In this document: positions 1 through 7,246 of the stretch, one piece after another
Numbering within the stretch: position 1 is the stretch's first letter
How the letters are laid out: every line of letters starts with the position of its first letter
NCBI GenBank assembly: GCA_944389935.1
Contig: CALXOE010000007.1
Location: forward strand, 21,598 to 85,597
Direction: 5' to 3'
From: an uncultured Victivallis sp.
GTDB lineage: Bacteria; Verrucomicrobiota; Lentisphaeria; Victivallales; Victivallaceae
DNA: 64,000 nt
Notes under the pieces: generated by a model
Told to the model about the DNA's origin: nothing
Database searches by the model: none
What the model saw: only the letters and a program-made list of their open reading frames with translations
Made by a program: the position numbers and the translations under genes

Positions 1-22
1 ATGATTGTATACCGTCACCTTG

Positions 23-490
23 TTATCCGATTACGAACAGCGCTTCCCCGTACTCGACCGGCTGACCGTTCTCCACGACGATCTCCTTGATCACTCCGCT
101 CTTTTCGGCCTTGATCTCATTCATGACTTTCATCGCTTCGATGATGCCGACGACCGTATCCGGCGTAACCTTGTCGCCGACTTTCACGAACGGCTGAGCC
201 TCCGGGGAGGAGGCGCGGTAAAACGTTCCCACCAGAGGAGAGTCGATCGTCTCCACCGGCGCGGCAGCTTCCGCAGCCGCCGGAGCGGCCGGAGTCTGAG
301 CAGCAGCCGCCGGAGCCGGCATCGCCGCAACGGCGGGCACTGCGGCCGGAGCAACTTGAGTCACAATCTGGGCAGGAGCATTCCCGCCGCGACGGATACA
401 GAGGTTGTACTCCTCGGCTTCGATCTTGAACTCCGTCAGATCATGCTCGCTCATCAGTTTGACTATCGTCTTGATTTCTTCGATTTTCAT
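23..490 (-). CDS. accB: Biotin carboxyl carrier protein of acetyl-CoA carboxylase
   Basis: 155 aa. The C-terminal biotinyl domain contains the biotinylation motif EAMKVMNEI, with the acceptor lysine at about residue 121, preceded by the typical VGTFYRASSPEAQPFV segment. The N-terminal 35 residues match the BCCP helical region, and an Ala/Pro-rich swinging linker lies between (about residues 38-80). It carries the carboxybiotin between biotin carboxylase and carboxyltransferase in the first step of fatty acid synthesis. It lies 43 bp downstream of aroQ on the same strand. Past its stop, the last 22 bases of the window contain an AAGGTGA ribosome-binding-like sequence, so accC probably starts just outside the window (inference). 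Length and motif are normal for the family. Confidence 0.96.
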   Translation of the reverse strand: MKIEEIKTIVKLMSEHDLTEFKIEAEEYNLCIRRGGNAPAQIVTQVAPAAVPAVAAMPAPAAAAQTPAAPAAAEAAAPVETIDSPLVGTFYRASSPEAQPFVKVGDKVTPDTVVGIIEAMKVMNEIKAEKSGVIKEIVVENGQPVEYGEALFVIG

Positions 491-533
491 TGCAGAAGAT
501 CTCCCTGGAATTTGGGTTTCATTTCTATTGATG

Positions 534-977
534 TTAATTCCGCTTTTTCAAATGGGAACACAGGGCGCGAAGCGCAAGCTCATAAGAGTCGGCTCCGAAT
601 CCCGCGATTACGCCGATGCAGACCGGAGCGGTCAGAGAACGGTTGCGAAACTCCTCGCGGGCATGCACATTGCTCAAGTGCACTTCGACAGCCGGAAGTT
701 TTACGGCCGCGATCGCATCGCGGATCGCCACCGAGGTGTGCGTATAAGCCGCCGGGTTCATCACAATCCCGGAAATCCCCTCCGTTACGCTCTCTCCAAT
801 CCGGTCGACAATCGCTCCCTCGTGGTTGGATTGAAAATCAATCAGCTCGCAGCCGAGTTCGGCGGCAAGCTCACGCAGATGTGACACAATCGACTCGAGT
901 GTGTCGTGACCATAGATCCCCGGCTCCCGGAATCCCAGAAGCTGCAGGTTCGGTCCGTTGATCAGTAATATTTTCAT
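534..977 (-). CDS. aroQ: Type II 3-dehydroquinate dehydratase
   Basis: 147 aa from the ATG at 977; a TTG two codons upstream is less likely. It dehydrates 3-dehydroquinate to 3-dehydroshikimate in the shikimate pathway. Family motifs are [10 protein letters not shown] at the N-terminus, the catalytic Tyr in [23 protein letters not shown], and [14 protein letters not shown] carrying the catalytic His. No Shine-Dalgarno sequence precedes the ATG, and a promoter-like -10 box ends only 9 bp upstream, so the transcript may be nearly leaderless. It is followed by accB and may be cotranscribed with it. Length is typical. Confidence 0.96.
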   Translation of the reverse strand: MKILLINGPNLQLLGFREPGIYGHDTLESIVSHLRELAAELGCELIDFQSNHEGAIVDRIGESVTEGISGIVMNPAAYTHTSVAIRDAIAAVKLPAVEVHLSNVHAREEFRNRSLTAPVCIGVIAGFGADSYELALRALCSHLKKRN

Positions 978-985
978 AACCAATT

Positions 986-1014
986 ACTATAACACCGTCT
1001 TCCGGCTTTTTCCA
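986..1014 (-). promoter_or_regulatory. Sigma70-like promoter of aroQ
   Basis: On the minus strand TGGAAA and TATAGT are separated by 17 bp. The -10 box ends 9 bp before the aroQ ATG, so a transcript starting about 7 bp downstream would have almost no leader. Confidence 0.5.
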
Positions 1015-1050
1015 GTTTTCCGGAGATTTTCTCCGCAGAAAACGATCTTT

Positions 1051-1737
1051 TCACCTCAACTCCTGTAACTCGATCTGCGGCTCCGGCTGCAAATCGATCA
1101 GACGGCTCTCGTCGAACGGCATCCCCGAAACCTCCACCGAGGAACCGCCGCGAAGCCCGGCAAGCACCAGAATCCCCGCCACCAGCAACGCCACCACCAG
1201 CAGAACCAGAACTCCCACGATCAACAACAGAAGCTGCCGCTGTTTGCGCTCATCCTCTTCGCTGCCCTCGCGATCCACCACCGTCTTGGTGATATCCTCC
1301 GGCAGTTCGTACTGCAAGCGCTCACGCAGTCCCGCAGTCAGGGCATCGGCATCCTCCCGGCTGACCCCGTAGAGGTTGCAGAGTTTGCGGATATAGCCCA
1401 TGACATAAACGAGCTGCGGCAGATTCTTGTAATCCTCCGCTTCCAGCGCCTCCAGATAGGTTTCTCGAATTTTGGTCTCCTCCGCCAGTTGCCGAATCGT
1501 AAGATTGTGGCGGTGACGCAGCTCCGCCAGACATTCTCCGAACGAACCGTCTCCGGCAATCCGGCAGACGGTTTTCGGACGAACCTGCGCGCCCGGAATT
1601 TCACGGATTTCCGAGTCGATCGGCCCGACCGGCTCTTCCAGCTCCTCCCGCGTCTCCGTACGCGATTCCTCGGGGAACAGACCGGGTTCTTCCTCGCTTT
1701 TCCGGCCGGGCAGCAGCCCGTGTTTCAACTCTTCCAT
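1051..1737 (-). CDS. RodZ-like HTH membrane protein
   Basis: 228 aa. Residues about 67-125 form a RodZ-type helix-turn-helix (GECLAELRHRHNLTIRQLAE, then TYLEALEAEDY and VMGYIRKLCNLYGV). After a charged linker comes one membrane helix at about 169-195 (LLLIVGVLVLLVVALLVAG) and a short outer tail of about 30 residues. RodZ links the MreB cytoskeleton to the cell-wall elongation machinery; that role is inferred from domain order. The N-terminal 60 residues are acidic and probably disordered, and the large periplasmic domain of Proteobacterial RodZ is absent. It is preceded by its own promoter and lies downstream of ftsK. A generic membrane-anchored HTH regulator is an alternative. Confidence 0.75.
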   Translation of the reverse strand: MEELKHGLLPGRKSEEEPGLFPEESRTETREELEEPVGPIDSEIREIPGAQVRPKTVCRIAGDGSFGECLAELRHRHNLTIRQLAEETKIRETYLEALEAEDYKNLPQLVYVMGYIRKLCNLYGVSREDADALTAGLRERLQYELPEDITKTVVDREGSEEDERKQRQLLLLIVGVLVLLVVALLVAGILVLAGLRGGSSVEVSGMPFDESRLIDLQPEPQIELQELR

Positions 1738-1778
1738 ATCATGACCCTTACCGTGTTGGGTTGTTTTTCCACTCTATC

Positions 1779-1807
1779 AATATAGCGCACATCCGCACAT
1801 TCTGCAA
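1779..1807 (-). promoter_or_regulatory. Promoter of the RodZ-like gene
   Basis: Minus strand TTGCAG - 17 bp - TATATT, about 42 bp upstream of the ATG. It sits in the gap just beyond the ftsK stop codon. Confidence 0.6.
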
Positions 1808-1818
1808 TGATTCCGGCG

Positions 1819-4386
1819 CTACTCTTCGTCCATTCCGTCGAAAATCAGAATCTCGCGCTTGTTGCCGCTGCCCGACGCCGGTCCGACGATGCCGCGCTCC
1901 TCGAAGAGATCCATGATCTCCGCCGCACGGTTGTAGCCGATCTTCAGCCGCCGCTGCAGGTAACTCGTACTCGCTTTGCGGTCGAGAACCACCACCTCGA
2001 GCGCGCGCCGGATGTTGTCGTCATCCCCCGGACGCATGTACTTTTTAATGACCGGGGCAATATCACGATAATCGTCGTCATCATAATCGGTCGCATTCTC
2101 GTCGATCTCCTCCTCCATCGCCTCCTCTTCGGCGACGACCTGCGCATTGAAGCTCTGCGGCACCTGGTCGGAGACGAACTTCACCACCTGCTTGATGTCC
2201 TCATCCTTGACCCAGGCGCCCTGCACGCGCTCGAGATCCATGCCGCCCGGCGCCAGGAAAAGCATGTCACCCGAACCGAGCAGTTTCTCCGCCCCGTTCT
2301 GATCGAGAATGACCCGGCTGTCGATCATCTGCCCGACCCGGAACGCGATCCGCGTCGGCAGATTCGCCTTGATGACACCCGTGATGATCTGCGTCGACGG
2401 CCGCTGCGTCGCAACCACGATGTGAACCCCCGCCGCACGTCCGAGCTGGGCGATCCGCGTGATGTACGCCTCGGAATCTTTCCGCGCATCGGTCATCATC
2501 AACTCCGCAAGCTCGTCGATGATCACGATCAGCACCGGCATCTTCGCAGGAGCTTCGACCCCGTTTTCGTCGATCACCGGCACCGGATTCGGGCGGTTGT
2601 TGTACTCCGCAAGCTTTTTGACGCCCGCTTTGGCGAGGATGTGGTAACGTTTTTCCATTTCAGTCACGGCCCAGCGCAGCGCGATCGGCACTTTCTTGGA
2701 GTCGTTGATGACCGGCGTAATCAGGTGCGGCAGCCGCTTGTAATCTTCAAATTCCACGATCTTCGGGTCGACCATGATGAGTCGCAACTCATCCGGCGAA
2801 AACTTGAAGAGCAAACTCATGATGAGCGTATTCATGCAGACCGATTTGCCCGATCCGGTCGAACCCGCAATCAGCAGGTGCGGCGCCTTGGCCAGATCGA
2901 GAATCACCGGATTTCCCGCCACGTCCTTGCCGAGCACGATCGGAATCGCCGCATGTCCTTTCTGCCACGCATCGGACTCCATCACCGCGCGCATGAACAC
3001 CGCCTCGGTCTTTGTATTCGGAACTTCGACCCCGACCACCGGGCGCCCCGGAATCGGCGCAAGCACCCGAACCGTCTTAGCGGAGAGATTCATCGCGATG
3101 TTGTCGGCAATCGCCTCGACTTTCTTCACGTTGACCCCCTCGTCGAGGGAGATCTCGTAACGGGTGATCCGCGGACCGGAAATGTATCCCGACACCCGGC
3201 CGGAAACCTTGAAACTGTCGAGCGTCCGCTGCAGGATCTCGCGCGCCCGTGCGATCGCCTCCGGCGCTTCACCGACCAGATCGGAACCCTTGCTCAACAT
3301 CGGAACCTGAGGCAGAATATATTCGCGCTCCCTGCCGCCGACGGTCGCTTTCGTTCCCTGTTCCACCACTCGCGTGCTGACCGCGGGAACCCCGGCGGCG
3401 GGGGACGCCTGCGGACGGGCGGCGGCAGGAACGGGAGAAGCGGAAAGACGCTGCCGTTCCGGCTCAGGAGCCGGATCCGCGGGAGCGACAGCGGCAAGCA
3501 GTTCCGGCTGAGAAACTTCCTCGTCCGTTTCTTCGAAAGTCGACTTCGTCGCGGCGGAACCGCGTTTTTCCCGCCGGGCATCCAGAACGCCGCGTATCCG
3601 GCTGAACACTTTATCGCCCCAGGAAAGGCGCTCGTCCGGTTCGCCCTCGTCCTCCTCATCGAGCTCATCTTCTCCGGCGGCTTCGGGTTCCGGTTCAGCT
3701 GGCGGCGCGGCGAGAGCGGCCGTCCGACGGCTGCGGGGCGTTTCAGCCGGATCCTCTTCCCATGAGCGCGGCGCAAAAACCCGGTCGCGCAGCAGCGCGT
3801 GCCAGTCGGAAAAATAGATGACGATCGCACCGCCCATCACGAGAGCCCATCCCAAAATCGTACTGCCGACCGCACCGATCAACTGCCGCAGAACGCCCTC
3901 CGGAAGATCCAGCGATTCGACCGCAGGAGCCGCAAGCACCTGACCGATCACCCCTCCGGTGAGCGCAAGTTCAGGGATGCCGCTGCGGCCGATCCCGAGC
4001 CGATCAGTCAACGATACGAACGGATAGGGCGAGAGCGCCAGCAGCAGAACCGCGCCGACGAGAATCATCGCCTCCCCGGCAAAAAAGAGTCCCGGCCGGC
4101 CCCTCCCTGGCAGAACCGCCCGCAGCAGCCGCAACAGCGTGACAAAGACCAGCACGTAGGTCGCCAGCCCGAAAAGATTGAAAAGCCAGAACGCAAAATA
4201 GGCTCCGGCGCTGCCGATCCAGTTCGACGGGGGAGCATCGATTCCCCCCGAAATCGACGCGCCGTCCGTCGGCGAGTACGAGAAGATCGCCAGCAAAGCC
4301 AGCAGCAGAAGCGCAACATAAAAAATAGATTGAACCCGGAATCCGGACCCCCCGTCCCCCCGGGATGGAACCGCTGAATCAGCCAT
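1819..4386 (-). CDS. ftsK: DNA translocase FtsK
   Basis: 855 aa. The N-terminal 180 residues hold four hydrophobic membrane segments. A charged, Pro/Glu-rich linker follows (about 200-350), then the FtsK/SpoIIIE motor with Walker A GSTGSGKSV and Walker B LIVIIDELAELMM. The C-terminal gamma winged helix (TSYLQRRLKIGYNRAAEIMD) recognises polar DNA motifs (KOPS in E. coli). It pumps chromosomal DNA through the closing septum and helps activate dimer resolution. It has its own promoter, and an upstream terminator separates it from the HAD gene. The family is unambiguous; the linker is shorter than in E. coli. Confidence 0.97.
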   Translation of the reverse strand: MADSAVPSRGDGGSGFRVQSIFYVALLLLALLAIFSYSPTDGASISGGIDAPPSNWIGSAGAYFAFWLFNLFGLATYVLVFVTLLRLLRAVLPGRGRPGLFFAGEAMILVGAVLLLALSPYPFVSLTDRLGIGRSGIPELALTGGVIGQVLAAPAVESLDLPEGVLRQLIGAVGSTILGWALVMGGAIVIYFSDWHALLRDRVFAPRSWEEDPAETPRSRRTAALAAPPAEPEPEAAGEDELDEEDEGEPDERLSWGDKVFSRIRGVLDARREKRGSAATKSTFEETDEEVSQPELLAAVAPADPAPEPERQRLSASPVPAAARPQASPAAGVPAVSTRVVEQGTKATVGGREREYILPQVPMLSKGSDLVGEAPEAIARAREILQRTLDSFKVSGRVSGYISGPRITRYEISLDEGVNVKKVEAIADNIAMNLSAKTVRVLAPIPGRPVVGVEVPNTKTEAVFMRAVMESDAWQKGHAAIPIVLGKDVAGNPVILDLAKAPHLLIAGSTGSGKSVCMNTLIMSLLFKFSPDELRLIMVDPKIVEFEDYKRLPHLITPVINDSKKVPIALRWAVTEMEKRYHILAKAGVKKLAEYNNRPNPVPVIDENGVEAPAKMPVLIVIIDELAELMMTDARKDSEAYITRIAQLGRAAGVHIVVATQRPSTQIITGVIKANLPTRIAFRVGQMIDSRVILDQNGAEKLLGSGDMLFLAPGGMDLERVQGAWVKDEDIKQVVKFVSDQVPQSFNAQVVAEEEAMEEEIDENATDYDDDDYRDIAPVIKKYMRPGDDDNIRRALEVVVLDRKASTSYLQRRLKIGYNRAAEIMDLFEERGIVGPASGSGNKREILIFDGMDEE

Positions 4387-4427
4387 CTTGCACCGTCACC
4401 TTGAAATCACACTACTCCAGACGGAGT

Positions 4428-4456
4428 AATATAGACCGCAGGTTTCGCAAATGCAA
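4428..4456 (-). promoter_or_regulatory. Promoter of ftsK
   Basis: Minus strand TTGCAT - 17 bp - TATATT, ending 41 bp upstream of the ftsK ATG. Its boxes match those before coaD and are close to those before gyrB. Confidence 0.7.
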
Positions 4457-4476
4457 CCGTTTAGAACTGAAAACCA

Positions 4477-4503
4477 CGAAAAAACCTCCTCCCGTCCGGG
4501 AGG
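4477..4503 (-). terminator. Rho-independent terminator after the HAD gene
   Basis: Arms CCTCCCG and CGGGAGG form a tight GC hairpin (4488-4503). On the minus strand it is followed within a few bases by a run of six T. It separates the HAD phosphatase gene from ftsK. Confidence 0.7.
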
Positions 4504-4511
4504 AAACCGGC

Positions 4512-5084
4512 TCAACCGAGGATCCGGTTCATCTCCTCGGCGGAGACGAAGCGGTGCGCATTCCAGCCGTGCCTGAGCGCCCCCTCGATCAGTTCGGCGC
4601 GATCGTCGAAGTAAAACGCCGGCACTCCGAACCGCGCTTCAAACGCCTCGAACATCGCTTTTTCCGGTTTTTTTGCGTGGACCTCGTAACTGTAGATCCC
4701 GTCCGGAACTGCCGGAGCAGCGGGAAACTTCCGCCGAACCTCGTCAAGATGCGTGACCGAGGTGTCTGAAAAGAACACCGGTCGGAAACCGCGGGCGTCC
4801 AGCCCCGCCACCAACTCCGCCATCCCCGGAACCGCCGGTCCGATAATCGAGCGGAACGCCCGCTCAAGCTCCGCATCGGAGAGCGATGTGCCGGTCAGAC
4901 GCCGGAATCCCGAGAGAAATTCCGCAGGAGTCACTTCGCCGCGCTCAAACCGTTCGCTTGCGAGAAACAACGCCTCAGGCGGAATCTCCTGCGCACTCCG
5001 GTAGCCGAGCGCAGCAAAACAGCGCTCCGGATGAATCTCCAGACACACATTCCCGATATCCAGCGCAATGACTCTTTTCCGCAT
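4512..5084 (-). CDS. HAD-family phosphatase, YihX-like
   Basis: 190 aa from the ATG at 5084, which has a GGAGGG ribosome-binding site 7 bases upstream; the longer reading frame upstream is not supported. Motif I is DIGNVCLEI, the D-x-G-N-V variant typical of YihX-type HAD enzymes. Motif II is FFSDTS, motif III the Lys in HAKKPEKAMFEA, and motif IV FYFDDRAELIEGA. The relative YihX dephosphorylates alpha-glucose-1-phosphate; the substrate here is unknown. A terminator follows it. The divergence of motif I from DxDxT is normal in this subfamily. Confidence 0.85.
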   Translation of the reverse strand: MRKRVIALDIGNVCLEIHPERCFAALGYRSAQEIPPEALFLASERFERGEVTPAEFLSGFRRLTGTSLSDAELERAFRSIIGPAVPGMAELVAGLDARGFRPVFFSDTSVTHLDEVRRKFPAAPAVPDGIYSYEVHAKKPEKAMFEAFEARFGVPAFYFDDRAELIEGALRHGWNAHRFVSAEEMNRILG

Positions 5085-5136
5085 CCGCTCACCCTCCGCA
5101 AACGTCAATTCCCTCACCATCGATCCGACCATCCAT

Positions 5137-5175
5137 AAAAAAAACGACGGAAAAATAACGGAACATCCCGTCATT
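5137..5175 (-). terminator. Probable terminator after the chromate transporter operon
   Basis: An 8-bp stem with one wobble pair and a 6-base loop (5154-5175) is followed on the minus strand by five T and then a second run of eight T. It lies directly beyond the stop codon at 5192. Confidence 0.65.
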
Positions 5176-5191
5176 TTCGCAAATTTCCCCC

Positions 5192-5797
5192 TCAGGGCTG
5201 GCAGAAAAACGCTCCGAAAATAGCGGAGAGCAACAGCAGCCAGAGAAATGGAAATTTCGTCTTCATCAGCACCGGAACCGTCACTGCCGCGAGAACCACG
5301 CATCCCCAGTTCAGCCCGAACCCGCCGAGCGAACCGCCCGCGCCCGTCACCATTTTCCAGAATTCGCCCCACGGAATCTCCGTGCGAAACACCGACAGCT
5401 CCGCGAAAACCAACGCCGCCGATAGAACCAGCCCGAACGACGCGGGACGCATCCCCGCCAGAAACCCCTGCACCGGAACGCTCTTTTCATACCGCTTCAG
5501 CAATTTGATCGCGAGAATCACCAGAAACAGCGCGGGCGTCACAATCCCGAGCGTACCGAGGCACGCCCCGAGAATCCCCTGCTGCGTAAAACCCACGTAA
5601 GTCGCCGTGTTGATCCCGATCGGCCCCGGCGTCACCTGCGCGATCGACACCAGATTCGCAAACGCCTCCGGCGTCAGCGGCGCACCCGGCGCACTCCCGA
5701 CCAGATCCGCCGAAAGCAGCGGCACAAGCATGTACCCCCCGCCGAAACAGAGCAGCCCGAACTTGAAAAACGTGATGTAGAGCTCCCAGAGCGTCAT
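5192..5797 (-). CDS. Chromate transporter family protein, half-size subunit
   Basis: 201 aa with about five to six hydrophobic segments. The N-terminal signature FFKFGLLCFGGGYMLVPLL and the later ITQTVP-like segment AQVTPGPIGINTATYVG are hallmarks of the ChrA/CHR family. In this subfamily two half-size proteins encoded by adjacent genes replace one fused ChrA. It overlaps the upstream half by 4 bp, so the two are probably translationally coupled. Known members export chromate or related oxyanions; the physiological substrate here is not shown. Confidence 0.9.
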   Translation of the reverse strand: MTLWELYITFFKFGLLCFGGGYMLVPLLSADLVGSAPGAPLTPEAFANLVSIAQVTPGPIGINTATYVGFTQQGILGACLGTLGIVTPALFLVILAIKLLKRYEKSVPVQGFLAGMRPASFGLVLSAALVFAELSVFRTEIPWGEFWKMVTGAGGSLGGFGLNWGCVVLAAVTVPVLMKTKFPFLWLLLLSAIFGAFFCQP

Positions 5798-6411
5798 TTC
5801 TTCGCCTCCGCCCCCTCACGCTTTTTCAGCCGCAGAACCGTCACCTGCGAGATCCCGAGCACGATCGCTCCGACGATCAGCCACGCCGGATTCACCCCGA
5901 ATACGCTCATCCCGACGAGACAGCCCGCCGCAATCACCCAGCCGAACCATCCTTTCACCGCCTTTTTGCGCATTTTGAGCGCTGTCACAATCACCATGCC
6001 CACGATGCAGGCGATCACGCCGCGGAATGCCCCTTGAATATACGCATTCTGAATCACCTCCGCCACCGACGAAATCGCCGCCGCAATGCAGACGATGGTG
6101 ACCAGCGACGGCAGAATCGAGCCGAGCAGCGCCGCGAGCGATCCCGGCAAACCGTTGATCCGCCAGCCGATGTAGATCGCCGAATTGCAGGCGAGAATCC
6201 CGGGGACGGTCTGCGTGATCGTGATCATCTCCAGCACATCGTCGTCCGTCAGCCAGCCGCGCCGGTGCACAAACTCCTCCTGCGCGGCCGCAATGATCGC
6301 ATATCCACCGCCGATCACGAGACTCGTGATCTTGATGTACGACCAGAAGAGCACCCAGCTCCGCTCCCAGACGCCGATCTCCGAATAGTGGCGGGAATGG
6401 CCGCTCATCAC
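5794..6411 (-). CDS. Chromate transporter family protein, second half-size subunit
   Basis: 205 aa, several membrane helices. CHR motifs are FWSYIKITSLVIGGGYAI and EMITITQTVPGILACNSAIY. It overlaps the partner gene by 4 bp downstream and the esterase gene by 4 bp upstream, giving a compact three-gene unit esterase - CHR - CHR. The first 15 residues (MMSGHSRHYSEIGVW) are a cytoplasmic lead-in. It probably forms a heterodimer with the other half. Confidence 0.9.
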   Translation of the reverse strand: MMSGHSRHYSEIGVWERSWVLFWSYIKITSLVIGGGYAIIAAAQEEFVHRRGWLTDDDVLEMITITQTVPGILACNSAIYIGWRINGLPGSLAALLGSILPSLVTIVCIAAAISSVAEVIQNAYIQGAFRGVIACIVGMVIVTALKMRKKAVKGWFGWVIAAGCLVGMSVFGVNPAWLIVGAIVLGISQVTVLRLKKREGAEAKK

Positions 6412-7205
6412 GCCTCCTTGTCAAGCAGAAAACGCAACCCGTCCTGAATGTAGTGATCCCAGAACTCCCAGGTGTGGCTGCCGGCATCCTCGATGTAGCA
6501 GTAACCGGGGAAGTGAATCTTCTCCATGTGGTTGCGGAATCGATGATTCTCCTGCAGCAGCCCATCCTCCGTGCCGCAGATCTGCAAAATCCGCGGTTTC
6601 GGTTTTCCCGAACCAAGCAGATCGTCCGCGAGCGTGAAAAGATCGTCGCCATTCGCGACAATCCGCTCCTCCGAACCGAAGATCCGGGTCAGCTCCTCGC
6701 GCATTCCGGGACGTTCCCCGTTGGCAAACCAGCTGCGCGGATCGGTCACCGGAGAGAGCGCCACCGCTCCCGCAAACCGCTCCGGGCAGCGCAGCGCAAG
6801 CTTCAGCGCGCCGTAGCCGCCCATCGAAAGTCCCGCCGCAAACGTCTCCTCACGCTTCGTGCTGACCGGAAACAGATTCCGGACAATCTGCGGCAGCTCT
6901 TCCGACAGCATCGTCCAGTAACGATATCCCTCTGCCATGTCCGTGTAGAAACCGCGCTCTCCGGCCGGCATCACCACCACCAGTCCGTAAGCGGCCGCAT
7001 ACCGTTCAATCGAAGTCCGCCGCATCCAGATCGTGTGATTGTCGGAGAGCCCGTGCAGCAGGTAGAGCACCGGGTATTCCGCCCGTCCATCCTCCCCCGA
7101 GGAGACCATGCCGATCTGCGTCGCCGCTTTCTGCGGGACAAGTACGTTCATGCTGCAGGCGCGTCCGAGCACATCCGAATGAAATTCACATTGAAGAAAA
7201 GCCAT
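6408..7205 (-). CDS. Alpha/beta-hydrolase esterase, esterase D / tributyrin-esterase type
   Basis: 265 aa, no signal peptide. The family pattern is YPVLYLLHGLSDNHTIW near residue 45, VVVMPAGERGFYTD, and the nucleophile elbow GLSMGGYGALKLAL with the catalytic Ser. The C-terminus ends with SHTWEFWDHYI, carrying the His. Relatives hydrolyse short-chain acyl esters or S-formylglutathione; the substrate is not determined. It is the first gene of the overlapping unit with the two chromate transporter halves. The start is supported by an AAGGAGATGAC ribosome-binding site. Confidence 0.88.
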   Translation of the reverse strand: MAFLQCEFHSDVLGRACSMNVLVPQKAATQIGMVSSGEDGRAEYPVLYLLHGLSDNHTIWMRRTSIERYAAAYGLVVVMPAGERGFYTDMAEGYRYWTMLSEELPQIVRNLFPVSTKREETFAAGLSMGGYGALKLALRCPERFAGAVALSPVTDPRSWFANGERPGMREELTRIFGSEERIVANGDDLFTLADDLLGSGKPKPRILQICGTEDGLLQENHRFRNHMEKIHFPGYCYIEDAGSHTWEFWDHYIQDGLRFLLDKEA

Positions 7206-7246
7206 TTGTCATCTCCTTGACCATCGTTGAAGATTTCTGCCGAACC

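Noticed and set aside
1807..3765. 652-codon plus-strand frame opposite ftsK
   Set aside because: Antisense to the FtsK motor domain; it is rich in Arg, His and Asp as shadow frames here usually are, and has no motif.
5121..5372. Extended start for the HAD phosphatase
   Set aside because: The extension lacks homology to the family, and the ATG at 5084 has a strong ribosome-binding site.
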